Origin: Cuneatibacter caecimuris
Lineage (GTDB): Bacteria > Bacillota > Clostridia > Lachnospirales > Lachnospiraceae
DNA: 64,000 nucleotides
Assembly (NCBI RefSeq): GCF_004216775.1
Contig: NZ_SGXF01000006.1
Span: 145,299 to 209,298 of the forward strand
Direction: 5' to 3'
Under the pieces are notes generated by a model. It saw only the letters and a program-made list of their open reading frames with translations, did no database searches and was not told where the DNA came from. Shown here one piece after another: positions 24,463 through 34,403 of this stretch. The position numbers and the translations under genes are program-made. The number at the start of each line of letters is the position of its first letter. Position 1 is the first letter of the stretch.

Positions 24463-25393
24463 CTGCTTTGCCTCCCTTCCTGCCAAAAGCTCTGGGAACA
24501 GTGATCTTTTCCATCAGAGGCACCAGCATATTGCCGATGATAATCGCATAGGACACGCCTTCCGCCGAAGGCCCGAAGATTCGGAACACCCCCGTCAACA
24601 CGCCCAGCAGCAGGCCGAAAAGCACCTTTCCGCCGGTGGTGATAGGACTGGTCACATAGTCTGTAGCCATAAACCAAGCGCCGAGCATCAGGCCGCCCCC
24701 GCAAAGCTGCGCCGCCAGATAAGTCCAGTCCGCGCCGTGTCCGCCGAAAATCAGGACAAATACTGCGAAGCTTCCGATATAGGTCACCGGAATCCAGAGC
24801 GTTATCACCCTCCTGATCACCAGATAGAGCGCGCCCAGCAGAATCGCCACAACAGAAACTTCGCCGATGGTCCCAGAAATATTTCCCGCGAACATTGCAA
24901 GCACATCCACAGATTCCCCCGCCTTCAGGGCTGCCAGCGGCGTGGCGGAGCTGATGCCGTCCACCGCGAAATCAGTCATATGGCCCGCAAAGGATATCAG
25001 AAGGAAACATCTCGCTGCCAGGGCCGGATTCATGAAATTCTGTCCCAGGCCGCCGAACAGCTGCTTTACCACCAGAACAGCAAATATCCCGCCTATTACA
25101 GGGATCCAGACCGGAATCTCCGGCGGCATATTCAGCGCCAGCAAAAGTCCGGTGATCACTGCGCTCCCGTCGCTGATTGTAACAGGACGCTTCATTCCCT
25201 TTTCAAATATGTATTCTGTCAGCACACAGGCAGCCACTGTCACCAGGATCACCAGGGCCGCATACCATCCAAACCGGTAAACTCCGAAAATCGTGGCCGG
25301 CATCAGCGCCAGAATCACATCCCACATCATCTGCCGGACGGTTGTCTTCGCCCTCACATGAGGCGAGGCCGAAACATGTAATAATTCACTCAC
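24452..25393 (-). CDS. rnfD: Rnf complex subunit D
   Basis: 313-residue membrane subunit of the NqrB/RnfD family with about ten hydrophobic segments. The FMN-attachment motif SSATPLAAL lies mid-protein, matching the S-x-T pattern modified by ApbE. Translation appears to start at a GTG (25393), 16 bases after rnfC. The later YVTSPITTGGK and GVSYAIIIGNMLVP segments are highly conserved in RnfD. Confidence 0.94.
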   Translation of the reverse strand: MSELLHVSASPHVRAKTTVRQMMWDVILALMPATIFGVYRFGWYAALVILVTVAACVLTEYIFEKGMKRPVTISDGSAVITGLLLALNMPPEIPVWIPVIGGIFAVLVVKQLFGGLGQNFMNPALAARCFLLISFAGHMTDFAVDGISSATPLAALKAGESVDVLAMFAGNISGTIGEVSVVAILLGALYLVIRRVITLWIPVTYIGSFAVFVLIFGGHGADWTYLAAQLCGGGLMLGAWFMATDYVTSPITTGGKVLFGLLLGVLTGVFRIFGPSAEGVSYAIIIGNMLVPLMEKITVPRAFGRKGGKADGR

Positions 25394-25409
25394 TTGTTTT
25401 GCCCTCTCT

Positions 25410-26738
25410 TTATCCTTTTTTCTTTCTGCTTGCCATCACGCTTCTGCGCATCTGCCGAAACGCCTGGGTCAGCTGCCGTTTGGCGGGACAGACGAAAGTA
25501 CAGCTTCCGCACTCACAGCATTCCATGCCCTGCAGCGCTTCAAAGCCTGCTTCATCAAAATTCTCCGCGCAGTCCATCATTTTCTGGGGAATCAGGTGCT
25601 CCGGACAGGCGGAAACACATCTTCCGCACCGTATGCAGGGCGTTTCCGCCTCCTGCGCCACCATATCCTTTGAAAAACAGGTCAGCGCGGAAGAGGTTTT
25701 CGTCACCGGCAATTCGGTAGAAAACAGAGCAATTCCCATCATCGGGCCCCCGGAAATGATCTTTTCAGGCTGAACCTTGAAGCCTCCCGCAGCATCGATC
25801 AGCTCCTGATAGCTGGTGCCGGTGCGCACGCTGAAATTGCAGGGAGAAGCAACCGCATCTCCGGTCACAGTAATGATCCTCCGGATCAGCGGCTTATTCT
25901 CACAGACCGCCCGGTATATGCTGATCGTCGTATCTACATTGCAGACAATACAGCCTGCGTCGGAAGGGAGCATAGAGGAATTGATTTTCCTTCCGCTGAC
26001 CGCATAGATCAGCATACGCTCCGCGCCTTGAGGATATTTTGTTTTCAGCGGCATTACGCTGATCCGTGAATCCTCTCCCACCGCCTGGCGGACAGACTGA
26101 ATGCCTCTGGGCTTGTTGTCTTCCACCGCAATCACGCCCCGGGCATTGTCGAACAGGGAGAGCAGAATTCTGAGCCCCTCCACGATCTGCTCCGGCGCTT
26201 CCAGCATCATCCGGTAGTCAGAGGTCAAATAAGGTTCGCACTCCGCTCCGTTCACAATCACGTAGCTGATCGCAGCGTCATCCTTAGGCGAGATCTTCAC
26301 ATGAGTGGGAAACCCTGCGCCGCCCATGCCCACAATTCCGGCTTCTTTTACAATGCTCCGGATATCCTGGGGAGAAAGGCCGTGCCAGTCCCGGGGAGTT
26401 CCAAAACCTTCCACTGTTTCAAACAGCCCGTCATTTTCCACTATCACGGACATCACCTGTTCCCCAGACACCATCAGTCTGGGCTCCACCGCCTTCACCG
26501 TACCGGATACGGAACTGAATACATTGGCGGAAACAAAGCTGCCTGCCTCCCCGATCTTCTGCCCTACCAGCACCCGGTCGCCTTTTTTCACCAGAGGCGC
26601 CGCCGGGGCGCCGATATGCTGAGACATCGGATAGACAGTATCTCCTTTTGTTACCAGTTCGCGCACCGGCTGGTCCATAGAAAGTTCCTTCCCGCCGTCC
26701 GGGTGGATTCCACTTCTGAAAGTTCCTTTGCCAGCCAA
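25410..26738 (-). CDS. rnfC: Rnf complex subunit C (NADH dehydrogenase module)
   Basis: 442-residue peripheral subunit that exchanges electrons with NAD. It has an N-terminal beta-rich barrel-sandwich region, and a NuoF-like FMN/NADH domain with GMGGAGFPTHVK near residue 140. Two [4Fe-4S] motifs close the protein (CIRCGRCVSACP and CCECGSCTFVCP). The start is a TTG at 26738 with GAGGAAA upstream. As first gene of rnfCDGEAB it sets expression of the sodium- or proton-pumping ferredoxin:NAD oxidoreductase. Confidence 0.95.
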   Translation of the reverse strand: MAGKGTFRSGIHPDGGKELSMDQPVRELVTKGDTVYPMSQHIGAPAAPLVKKGDRVLVGQKIGEAGSFVSANVFSSVSGTVKAVEPRLMVSGEQVMSVIVENDGLFETVEGFGTPRDWHGLSPQDIRSIVKEAGIVGMGGAGFPTHVKISPKDDAAISYVIVNGAECEPYLTSDYRMMLEAPEQIVEGLRILLSLFDNARGVIAVEDNKPRGIQSVRQAVGEDSRISVMPLKTKYPQGAERMLIYAVSGRKINSSMLPSDAGCIVCNVDTTISIYRAVCENKPLIRRIITVTGDAVASPCNFSVRTGTSYQELIDAAGGFKVQPEKIISGGPMMGIALFSTELPVTKTSSALTCFSKDMVAQEAETPCIRCGRCVSACPEHLIPQKMMDCAENFDEAGFEALQGMECCECGSCTFVCPAKRQLTQAFRQMRRSVMASRKKKG

Positions 26739-26802
26739 AATTTCCTCACTTTCTTCTGCTCTCAGGCAGAAATCATATTTGTCTTATATTGTAGCATAAT
26801 AT

Positions 26803-26846
26803 CAAAAAAAAAGGAAGCAGTAAAACAACAGTTGTTTTACTGCTTC
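26803..26846 (-). terminator. Strong terminator between rubredoxin and rnfC
   Basis: 16-bp perfect inverted repeat GAAGCAGTAAAACAAC / GTTGTTTTACTGCTTC with a 1-base centre, followed on the minus strand by nine T. It isolates the rnf operon from the rubredoxin gene, so rnfC needs its own promoter just downstream; TGCTACAAT (about 26789-26797, minus) is a possible extended -10. Confidence 0.92.
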
Positions 26847-26911
26847 ACAAAATGTGATATTCCGTGAAATCCGGCAAATATTGTTACAATTTTATCAAAC
26901 CGGCAGGATTC

Positions 26912-27073
26912 TCACGCTTCTTCGGAAAATTCGTCCTTACCCACTCCGCACAGAGGGCAGACAAAATCATCCGGAACATCCTCCCACTTCGTCCCGGGCG
27001 CAATGCCGTTTTCCGGGTCCCCGGCCTCTTCATCATAAATGTAGCCGCATACATCGCATACATATTTTTTCAT
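26912..27073 (-). CDS. Rubredoxin
   Basis: 53-residue redox protein with one Fe(Cys)4 site. Both CxxCG knuckles are present: [18 protein letters not shown] at the start and [13 protein letters not shown] near the end, plus the conserved [12 protein letters not shown] loop. The ATG at 27073 has GGAGG upstream. It carries one electron at a time, commonly to oxygen- or peroxide-detoxifying enzymes in anaerobes; the ferritin-like protein at 5.2 kb is a conceivable but unproven partner. Own transcription unit closed by a strong terminator. Confidence 0.96.
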   Translation of the reverse strand: MKKYVCDVCGYIYDEEAGDPENGIAPGTKWEDVPDDFVCPLCGVGKDEFSEEA

Positions 27074-27152
27074 TACAAACACCTCCGAATATTTTTGATA
27101 AGTGAATTATATAGCACATGGATTTCAATTACAACCCCTGAGTGAAAATTTC

Positions 27153-28031
27153 TTAATTATTCCGGCCCCTGTCCGCCAGCCGCAGCGCCCACTTAGGCAG
27201 TTTCTCCCGAACGCGCTCCACATCCTCCGGCATAGTCCTGGCATATAAGCGGAACGCCAGATACGAAGCTCCTGCCGCCAGTACCAGCAGCGTCCCATCG
27301 TATATCACATAGTACAAAAGAGTCCGTTCTACATTGATCATACTGAACACGCGGAGCAAAAATTCAATCACAAATCCCAAAGCCGTCCATTTCAAGGATA
27401 TGCGTTTTGTAAATGCCAGGTAAAACAGCATCCCCTCTGCAAGTCTCGCCACAAAGGCCAGAAGCAGTTCCAGGAAAGAACGTAAATAAATCAGGGAATT
27501 TGAATTCAGCAGCGTTGCCTGCAGCCCTGCCAGAGTGCTTTCCACCTGATCCGCCGGTACATCCTGCATCAGAACTTCCAGGCCTGTGGAATTGATTCCA
27601 AATGCCAGCATCAGATTTCCAAGAATGGTCATGGCAGCCAGCGCCACTGCTTCCGTTCCTGTAAAGGCGATTGAAAAAGCAAACATATCCGCGCCTGACC
27701 GGTTCCTCGCCATAAAGAAACGAATCACCACCCACATGGAAAAGTAAGCGCATACGGAATAAATCAGCCCGCTGATACAAGCCCAGGCATTGGGATTGCT
27801 GTCTACAAATTCAGCCATCCCATTCACATAACCCAGGGGCAGCGTAAACAGCATCGGCAAAGCCATTGAACAGAGAACATAGGTCAGGATTCCCAGCATC
27901 ACACATTTAAATTCCATCCGAAGCTCATCGCTCAGCTTTCGGAACAGATATATGGGAACAATGATCAGCATCAGGATCGTCAGCCCCATCAGTGCGATTG
28001 TCAGATTCGGCACTTTCTGTGTCATATCCAT
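27153..28031 (-). CDS. YhfC-like polytopic membrane protein
   Basis: 292 residues with about seven to eight transmembrane segments. Topology and segments such as FSIAFTGTEAVALAAM resemble YhfC-family intramembrane protease relatives. The Glu and His motifs I associate with active YhfC proteins (EE in one helix, GHGG in another) are not visible, so it may be an inactive or distantly related member. The start at 28031 has GGAGG upstream; the longer frame is unlikely. Confidence 0.5.
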   Translation of the reverse strand: MDMTQKVPNLTIALMGLTILMLIIVPIYLFRKLSDELRMEFKCVMLGILTYVLCSMALPMLFTLPLGYVNGMAEFVDSNPNAWACISGLIYSVCAYFSMWVVIRFFMARNRSGADMFAFSIAFTGTEAVALAAMTILGNLMLAFGINSTGLEVLMQDVPADQVESTLAGLQATLLNSNSLIYLRSFLELLLAFVARLAEGMLFYLAFTKRISLKWTALGFVIEFLLRVFSMINVERTLLYYVIYDGTLLVLAAGASYLAFRLYARTMPEDVERVREKLPKWALRLADRGRNN

Positions 28032-28120
28032 GTTTCTTTTTACCTCCAAAACTTCCGGCGCCCGGCCGGACATACTGTTATTACTATAACGAAGGCTGAT
28101 TTGATTGTCAAATGAATTCT

Positions 28121-28567
28121 TTATAAATTCTTAATCTTTCCCGCTGCCCATGCCAGGAAACATCCTGCCAGCACGCCGGAAAAATCCAGAACCACATCGC
28201 TGACCTGACCGGAACGCCCTTCCACGAACAGCTGCAGCGTTTCATCCAATACCGGCGTCAGCAGCCCCAAAAACAACACCGGCCATTTCCTCCATGCAGA
28301 CTCAGGAAACCACATTTTCCAGGTTTTTGAAAGCAGCAGGCCCAGAGCCGCATATTCCGCGAAATGGGCTGATTTACGGATCACATGCTCAGTCAGCCAT
28401 TCTCCCGGCAATCCCAGAAAGCTCAGGACATTCTGCAAAATATCCAGCGCAAATCCGCTGTTGCCTGAGGATACCGTCCCGGGAAGCGCGGAATTTCCAA
28501 AAATAAAACAGGTGAATCCGGCTGTCAGCGCCAGCCAGATCCACTTGGTATCTCGTTGTTTTTTCAT
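28121..28567 (-). CDS. VanZ family protein
   Basis: 148-residue membrane protein with four hydrophobic segments. It contains RKSAHFAEYAALGLLLS and the DETLQLFVEGRSGQVSDVVLD segment that defines the VanZ-like domain. VanZ of the vancomycin cluster gives low-level teicoplanin resistance, but most chromosomal homologues are uncharacterised. Its ATG overlaps the end of gpsA (ATGATATG), so it is translationally coupled to phospholipid synthesis genes. Confidence 0.85.
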   Translation of the reverse strand: MKKQRDTKWIWLALTAGFTCFIFGNSALPGTVSSGNSGFALDILQNVLSFLGLPGEWLTEHVIRKSAHFAEYAALGLLLSKTWKMWFPESAWRKWPVLFLGLLTPVLDETLQLFVEGRSGQVSDVVLDFSGVLAGCFLAWAAGKIKNL

Positions 28568-28568
28568 A

Positions 28569-29579
28569 TCATTTCTCCCAGGGAAGCGTGTTGCTCTCGA
28601 TCCGCTTATCCCGCAGCATCAATTCTTTTACTGCCTCGCCCGGCGTCTTCCCGTCAAAAAGCACTGCATTGACCTGTTCCACGATGGGCATGGCTATATA
28701 AAACTTTCTGGACAGGGCCAGCGCCGCCTTGGCGGAATAAACGCCCTCCACTACCATATTCACCTCGTCCATGGCTTCCTGCATGGTCTTCCCCTGCCCG
28801 ATCAGGATGCCGGCCCGGCGGTTGCGGCTGTGCATGCTGGCGCAGGTTACAATCAGATCCCCAATGCCGGAAAGGCCGGAAAAGGTTTCTGCTTTGCCTC
28901 CCATGGCCACTCCAAGGCGGGTGATTTCCACGATTCCCCTGGTGATCAGGGCCGCTTTCGTATTATCCCCATAGCCCAGGCCGTCCGCAATGCCTGCGGC
29001 CAGGGCAATCACATTTTTCAGCGCTCCCCCCAGTTCGATTCCCAGAATATCCGGGCTGGTGTAGACACGGAACACCTGAGACATAAAGAGATTCTGCAGG
29101 TATTCCGCTGTCTTTTTAGAGGAGGCGCCCACCACGCAGGTGGTAGGAAGGCCCCGGCTCACCTCTTCCGCATGGCTGGGCCCGGACAGCACCGCAGCGT
29201 CAGCCTGAGGCAGTTCTTCCGCGATCTGTTCCGTAAGCGTCATCAGCGTGCTCTCTTCAATGCCCTTGGCCACGTTGACAATGATCTGGCCTTTCGGAAC
29301 ATAGGATTTCATTCTGGAAGCCGTGCTTCTGGTATACACCGACGGTACCGAAAGCACGAGGACGTCCCTCTCTTTGCAGGCCTCCTCCAGATCCCCGGTT
29401 ACCAGGATGCCTTCCGGGATCTTCACTCCGGGCAGGTTTCTGTGAGACCGGCGCTGAGAAATTTCCTTCACCTCTTCTTCCAGCGCAGACCACAGGATCA
29501 CCTCATGACCGTTGCTAAAAAGAAGCACCGCCAGGGCAGTTCCCCAGGTTCCCGACCCGATTACTGATACCTTTGCCAT
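28569..29579 (-). CDS. gpsA: Glycerol-3-phosphate dehydrogenase [NAD(P)+]
   Basis: 336-residue cytoplasmic enzyme that reduces dihydroxyacetone phosphate to sn-glycerol 3-phosphate for phospholipids. The N-terminal dinucleotide motif is VIGSGTWGTALA. A VAKGIEEST strand and the catalytic-domain LGGALKNVIALAAG (with the active-site Lys) follow. The start at 29579 has GGAGGG upstream. It directly follows plsY, which uses the product, so the two make lysophosphatidate in sequence. Confidence 0.96.
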   Translation of the reverse strand: MAKVSVIGSGTWGTALAVLLFSNGHEVILWSALEEEVKEISQRRSHRNLPGVKIPEGILVTGDLEEACKERDVLVLSVPSVYTRSTASRMKSYVPKGQIIVNVAKGIEESTLMTLTEQIAEELPQADAAVLSGPSHAEEVSRGLPTTCVVGASSKKTAEYLQNLFMSQVFRVYTSPDILGIELGGALKNVIALAAGIADGLGYGDNTKAALITRGIVEITRLGVAMGGKAETFSGLSGIGDLIVTCASMHSRNRRAGILIGQGKTMQEAMDEVNMVVEGVYSAKAALALSRKFYIAMPIVEQVNAVLFDGKTPGEAVKELMLRDKRIESNTLPWEK

Positions 29580-29590
29580 ATCGCCCTCCG

Positions 29591-30235
29591 TCACTCTTCT
29601 TTTTTATGGAAGCTCAGCTTGTTCTCCGTGCCTGCAATCAGGCGTTTGATATTAGCCCGATGGCGCCAGATTGCCAGCAGCATCCAGAACAGGCCCAGCA
29701 GATAAAATTCTATCTTTCCTGCCGGAGTGAGACTGTAATAGCCCAGCTGTCCGAACACCAGCATACAGATCCATACTACAGTCACCACCACAATGGACCC
29801 CAGAGAAACAAATCTGGAAACTGCAACCACAATGATAAACGCCGGAAGCCCAATCGCCACAACTTTCCAGTCCATGGCAATGACCAGGCCCGCAGTGGCG
29901 GCGATTCCCTTCCCTCCCTTGAAGTTCAGATAGAAAGGATAATTATGCCCTAACACAACGCCGATTCCGGTATACATCATATAAATATATGCCGCTTCTG
30001 GTTCTGTATTCCCGAAAATCAGCCGCACAGCCAGACAGGGGATCAGTGTTTTCAGCATATCCCCCAGGAAAACAATAAGGCCTGCTTTTATTCCCAGCAC
30101 TCTCAGCGTATTGGTAGCCCCGGAATTGCCGCTGCCTTTCTGGCGGATATCAACACCATGCATCCTCCCGTAAAGATATCCTGTCTGGAACAGGCCGAAA
30201 CAGTAACCGATGATCAGACATACTATGCGCCACAT
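29591..30235 (-). CDS. plsY: Glycerol-3-phosphate acyltransferase PlsY
   Basis: 214-residue membrane enzyme that acylates glycerol 3-phosphate from acyl-phosphate. Signatures are the GSGNSGATNTLRVLG loop, GHNYPFYLNFKGGKGIA and several transmembrane helices. The ATG at 30235 overlaps the der stop region by a few bases (TGAAATG), which favours this start over the upstream open frame. It forms an operon with der and gpsA. Confidence 0.95.
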   Translation of the reverse strand: MWRIVCLIIGYCFGLFQTGYLYGRMHGVDIRQKGSGNSGATNTLRVLGIKAGLIVFLGDMLKTLIPCLAVRLIFGNTEPEAAYIYMMYTGIGVVLGHNYPFYLNFKGGKGIAATAGLVIAMDWKVVAIGLPAFIIVVAVSRFVSLGSIVVVTVVWICMLVFGQLGYYSLTPAGKIEFYLLGLFWMLLAIWRHRANIKRLIAGTENKLSFHKKEE

Positions 30236-30236
30236 T

Positions 30237-31562
30237 TCACTCTTTATCCTTTCTTTCCCGTATAATGAACCGCAGACAGGTGCCCTTAAAGCCGAAGGCA
30301 TTCCTGATCTGGTTTTCGATATATCTTGTATATGAAAAATGCATCAGCTCTTTGTCATTGACGAATATGACAAAGGTAGGGGGCTTAACTGATACCTGGG
30401 TGATATAATACAGCTTCAGGCGTTTCCCCTTATCGGAAGGCGGCTGCTTCATCGCCACAGCCTCTGTCATGATTTCATTGAGCACGCCGGTGGCCACCCG
30501 ATGGTTCTGGTTCTGGATCACCATATCCACTGTCTCAAACAATTTTCCCAGACGCAGCCCGGTCTTGGCAGAGACAAAGACGATCTCCGCATAGCTCATA
30601 TACGCGAACTGCTCCCGGATTTTCTCGGTAAAACGGTAAATGGTCTTGTCGTCTTTTTCTATGGCATCCCATTTATTCACTACCAGAACCACGCCCTTAC
30701 CCCGCTCATGGGCGATTCCGGCGATCTTGGTATCCTGATCCGTTACGCCTGCTTCCGCGTCAATGACCACCAGCACCACATCCGCCCGCTCCACTGCGGA
30801 AACAGTGCGGATGATGCTGTAGCGCTCCAGCTCTTCTTTGATCTTGCTCTTGCGCCGCAGGCCTGCGGTATCGATCATCACATACTCCCGGCCGTCCCAG
30901 ACAATATCCGTATCCACCGCGTCTCTGGTGGTTCCCGCGATATCAGACACGATCACCCTGTTTTCTCCCACCAGCTTATTAATAATAGAAGACTTCCCTA
31001 CATTAGGCTTGCCTACGATGGCGATGCGGGGGCGCTCATCCTCCGCTCCGTCCTCAGAATCCTTCGGAAAATACTTCACCAGCTCGTCCAGCATATCTCC
31101 CAGCCCCAGCATGGAAGCTGCGGACACCGGCACAGGATCACCGATGCCCAGGTTATAGAATTCATAGGTATCCGCCATGAATTTCTGGAAGCTGTCTACT
31201 TTATTGACTGCCAGCAGCACCGGCTTCTTGCTGCGGCGCAGCATATCCGCCACCTTGGCGTCCGCGTCCACCAGGCCCTGGCGCACGTCCACCAGAAAAA
31301 TAATCACATCCGCCGTGTCAATGGCAATCTGCGCCTGCTCCCGCATCTGCGAAAGAATCACATCTTTGGAATCCGGCTCAATGCCGCCGGTGTCGATCAG
31401 CGTGAAATGATGGTCCAGCCAGGTGCATTCCGCGTAAATCCTGTCCCGCGTCACGCCGGGGGTATCTTTTACGATGGAAATCTTATCGCCGGCCAGCGCG
31501 TTAAACAGGGTGGACTTTCCCACGTTGGGGCGGCCCACAATGGCTACAATCGGTTTACTCAT
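30237..31562 (-). CDS. der: Ribosome biogenesis GTPase Der (EngA)
   Basis: 441-residue protein with two tandem GTPase domains and a C-terminal KH-like domain, needed for 50S maturation. The first domain has GRPNVGKST and DTGGIEP, the second GKPNVGKSS and DTAGLRRK, each with its NKxD motif (NKVD, NKWD). It overlaps the upstream DUF512 gene by 8 bases, a common Clostridia arrangement. Confidence 0.97.
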   Translation of the reverse strand: MSKPIVAIVGRPNVGKSTLFNALAGDKISIVKDTPGVTRDRIYAECTWLDHHFTLIDTGGIEPDSKDVILSQMREQAQIAIDTADVIIFLVDVRQGLVDADAKVADMLRRSKKPVLLAVNKVDSFQKFMADTYEFYNLGIGDPVPVSAASMLGLGDMLDELVKYFPKDSEDGAEDERPRIAIVGKPNVGKSSIINKLVGENRVIVSDIAGTTRDAVDTDIVWDGREYVMIDTAGLRRKSKIKEELERYSIIRTVSAVERADVVLVVIDAEAGVTDQDTKIAGIAHERGKGVVLVVNKWDAIEKDDKTIYRFTEKIREQFAYMSYAEIVFVSAKTGLRLGKLFETVDMVIQNQNHRVATGVLNEIMTEAVAMKQPPSDKGKRLKLYYITQVSVKPPTFVIFVNDKELMHFSYTRYIENQIRNAFGFKGTCLRFIIRERKDKE

Positions 31563-32937
31563 CCGTTCTCTCCTTCAATTCATAAGCCTGATAATCAGGC
31601 ATATTTCCGTTCTCTTCCTCCAGGCCCAGGATTCCGTACACCAGAGCCTGCCCGCTTGATTTTACAATATGCACCGGGACTTGTAAAGCGGTTTCTGCAT
31701 CCTTTTTTGTGAGATCATCCAGAAAAACCTCTTCACCGCTGCGAAACATATTCTCCGGCAGCAGAAGCCGTTCCCCCAGATCCCGTTCTTTCAGCTGGGC
31801 GATGAGGTCCCGGCCCGTCACCAGCCCGGACACAGTGATCGTCTCCCCGAAAAAATCGTTCCGTATGGCCCGGACCTCCGCCCTGGTGTTGGGATATTTC
31901 TTCCGGATCTTTTCCACAATCTCCTCCAGAAACGGCGCCGCCAGCCTGCCGGTCGCCAGGGTAACTTTGCGCTCCGCCCGGTCTCCGGGAAGAACCCGTA
32001 TTGCTTCTTCAGCCTCTTCCAGCAGAAGCCGCACCATGCCCACGCCGTTTTCCAGCTGGATATATCCGTCATAGCGTTCCGCCTCAGGAAGGGGACGTCC
32101 TGCCAGAATATAAAATTCATCGCTGGCCTGGACAAAGTGAATGCCGAAACATTCCATAAAATGCTTCTGCCACTTCTCAATGAGGTCGATGGTCTGCTCC
32201 GCCTGTTCCCTGGTGAAAGGCTCCAAAGGATATAATCCCTTCCTGAATTTGCTGAGCCCCACAGGAACCACCGAAAGGCTCTGCATCTGCGGCACATATT
32301 TTTCCAGCTCAGCGATTGTATATTCCAGTTCCGGACCGTCATTCACCCCGGGGCACAGCACAACCTGACCGTTCATCTCAATGCCGCCCTCATACAGCCT
32401 GTCCAGCTTCTTCAGGGCTGATCCCGCGAAACGGTTATGAAGCATCATGCAGCGCAGCTCCGGGTTCATCGTCTGCACAGAGACATTAATGGGGGATAAA
32501 TGGTATTTCACAATCCGTTCCAGATCGTGATCCTTCATATTCGTCAGCGTCACATAGTTCCCCTGCAGAAAGGACAGCCTGGAATCATCATCTTTAAAAT
32601 ACAGCGTATCCCGCATCCCCGGAGGCATCTGGTCGATAAAACAGAAAATACATTGATTGGAACAGGATCTATAATCATCCATCAGGCCGTTTTCAAAAAC
32701 AATGCCCAGATCCTCCTCAAACTCTTTTTCTATTTCCAGCTCCCACTCTTCCCCGTCAGCCTTTCTCACCAGCATTAACAGATATTCATCATTAATCAGG
32801 TAATGATAATCAAAAACATCTTCTATTTCGTTGTCATTGACCGCCAGCACCACATCTCCCGGCTCCAGTTCCAGTTCTTCCGCGATAGATCCCGGTTCAA
32901 TGGAAGCGATCACATGGCCTTCCTGCTTTTTCTTCAT
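31555..32937 (-). CDS. DUF512 radical-SAM protein with PDZ domain
   Basis: 460 residues. A PDZ-like domain (about 1-75; [19 protein letters not shown]) is followed by a radical-SAM region. That region has an unusual Cys cluster ([15 protein letters not shown]), then the DUF512 C-terminus with a VTLATG and [10 protein letters not shown] core. Homologues are near-universal in Clostridia and usually sit next to der, but the reaction is unknown. AGGAGG precedes the ATG at 32937; the longer frame adds no conserved sequence. Confidence 0.88.
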   Translation of the reverse strand: MKKKQEGHVIASIEPGSIAEELELEPGDVVLAVNDNEIEDVFDYHYLINDEYLLMLVRKADGEEWELEIEKEFEEDLGIVFENGLMDDYRSCSNQCIFCFIDQMPPGMRDTLYFKDDDSRLSFLQGNYVTLTNMKDHDLERIVKYHLSPINVSVQTMNPELRCMMLHNRFAGSALKKLDRLYEGGIEMNGQVVLCPGVNDGPELEYTIAELEKYVPQMQSLSVVPVGLSKFRKGLYPLEPFTREQAEQTIDLIEKWQKHFMECFGIHFVQASDEFYILAGRPLPEAERYDGYIQLENGVGMVRLLLEEAEEAIRVLPGDRAERKVTLATGRLAAPFLEEIVEKIRKKYPNTRAEVRAIRNDFFGETITVSGLVTGRDLIAQLKERDLGERLLLPENMFRSGEEVFLDDLTKKDAETALQVPVHIVKSSGQALVYGILGLEEENGNMPDYQAYELKERTDE

Positions 32938-33022
32938 TATAATCCTCCTGCGTCTTCTGCAGTCTTTACCATTTATTATCATATCAGTTTCCGGAGAATT
33001 TGTCAAAACCTCCTCTTAATGC

Positions 33023-33050
33023 TTGACGGATTGCCGAAAGCTGGTATAAA
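33023..33050 (+). promoter_or_regulatory. Probable promoter of the PRPP synthetase-like gene
   Basis: TTGACG (33023-33028), 16-base spacer, TATAAA (33045-33050), about 35 bases before the start codon. Confidence 0.5.
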
Positions 33051-33085
33051 ATGTAGCTGTAATGAACTTACCATTGGAGGAAATC

Positions 33086-34276
33086 ATGGCTGAATATACT
33101 TTTGAAGACACTATTCCTGTAGCGCCGCTGAAAATCGCGGCTCTGGAAAGCTGCCGGGAACTGGCAGAAAAGGTCAATGAACACATCATTACTTTCCGCC
33201 GTCACGATGCGGAAGCGCTGAAAAAGAAACAGAAAAGTATTGAATTCCGCGGATACGACGCGGATACCTATCTGATGAACCTGAAATGCTCCCGTTTCGG
33301 ATCGGGGGAGGCAAAGGGGATGCTGATGGAATCCGTTCGGGGCGCGGATGTTTTTGTGATGGCCGACGTAACAAATTACAGCCTCACCTATTCTCTCTGC
33401 GGGCAGATTAACCACATGTCCCCGGACGACCACTATCAGGATATGAAGCGGATCATTGCTACCTCAATGGCTTCTTCTCACAGGGTCAATGTGATTATGC
33501 CATATTTATACGAAGGCAGACAGCATAAACGCAATCGCAGAGAATCTCTGGACTGCGCCACTGCTCTGGAGGAACTGACCAATATGGGAGTTGCCAACAT
33601 CATCACCTTTGACGCCCATGATCCGAGAGTGCAGAACGCCATCCCTCTCCATGGATTTGATAATTTTACAGCTCCCTATCAGTTCATGCAGACTCTTTTG
33701 AGCAATGACCGTTCCCTGAAAATCGATAAGGAACATCTGATGGTGATCAGCCCTGATGAAGGGGCGATGAACCGTTCTGTCTATTTTGCCAACAACCTTG
33801 GCGTCGATATGGGGATGTTTTATAAACGCCGGGATTATTCCACAGTGATCAACGGCCGCAACCCCATTGTGGCTCATGAATTTCTGGGATCTGACGTATC
33901 CGGAAAAACTGTGATTATTGTGGACGATATGATCGCTTCCGGAGAAAGCATGCTGGATACTGCAAGAGAGCTGAAAGAAAGAAAGGCGGAAAAGGTCATT
34001 GTCTGCTGTACATTCGGCCTGTTCACCGAAGGTTATGAAAAATTTGACCTGTACTATGAAAAAGGATATATCGATTACATTATCACCACAAACCTGAACT
34101 ATCATGAACCGGAGCTGGAAAAGAAGCCCTGGTATCTGGAAGCGGATATGAGTAAGTACCTTGCCGTGATCATCAATACTCTGAACCACGACACTTCCAT
34201 CGGAGACGTGCTCAATCCCACCGAACGCATTCAATCCCTCGTTAAACGGTACTGCCAGGGGCTGCCAAGCGATTGA
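33086..34276 (+). CDS. Ribose-phosphate pyrophosphokinase-like protein (divergent Prs)
   Basis: 396 residues, longer than the usual ~315 of PRPP synthetase. Family motifs are altered but present: YEGRQHKRNRRES (ATP loop), TFDAHDPRVQNAI in place of DLHADQIQGFF, SPDEGAMNRS, FYKRR, and the PRPP-binding VIIVDDMIASGESM. It likely makes PRPP or is a specialised paralogue. GGAGG is 5 bases from the ATG at 33086. Monocistronic, with its own promoter and terminator. Confidence 0.85.
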   Translation: MAEYTFEDTIPVAPLKIAALESCRELAEKVNEHIITFRRHDAEALKKKQKSIEFRGYDADTYLMNLKCSRFGSGEAKGMLMESVRGADVFVMADVTNYSLTYSLCGQINHMSPDDHYQDMKRIIATSMASSHRVNVIMPYLYEGRQHKRNRRESLDCATALEELTNMGVANIITFDAHDPRVQNAIPLHGFDNFTAPYQFMQTLLSNDRSLKIDKEHLMVISPDEGAMNRSVYFANNLGVDMGMFYKRRDYSTVINGRNPIVAHEFLGSDVSGKTVIIVDDMIASGESMLDTARELKERKAEKVIVCCTFGLFTEGYEKFDLYYEKGYIDYIITTNLNYHEPELEKKPWYLEADMSKYLAVIINTLNHDTSIGDVLNPTERIQSLVKRYCQGLPSD

Positions 34277-34299
34277 TTCGATATTGTTCCGCTACAGCA

Positions 34300-34337
34300 A
34301 AACGCCGGTTTCTAAGACAGAAGCCGGCGTTTGTTTA
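34300..34337 (+). terminator. Terminator after the PRPP synthetase-like gene
   Basis: AACGCCGGTTTCT and AGAAGCCGGCGTT form a 13-bp stem (one G-T pair) with a short loop, ending in TTTGTTT. Confidence 0.85.
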
Positions 34338-34403
34338 TCACAAATATTTCTGGACAAAATTCTTATATCAGGAAACTGTACCGCAAAAGCCCTCAATGCT
34401 TCA

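Noticed and set aside
28461..29567. 368-codon plus-strand open frame
   Set aside because: Antisense to gpsA, with His/Gln/Arg-rich low-complexity composition typical of shadow frames.
30501..31712. 403-codon plus-strand open frame
   Set aside because: Antisense to der, whose GTPase motifs are complete.
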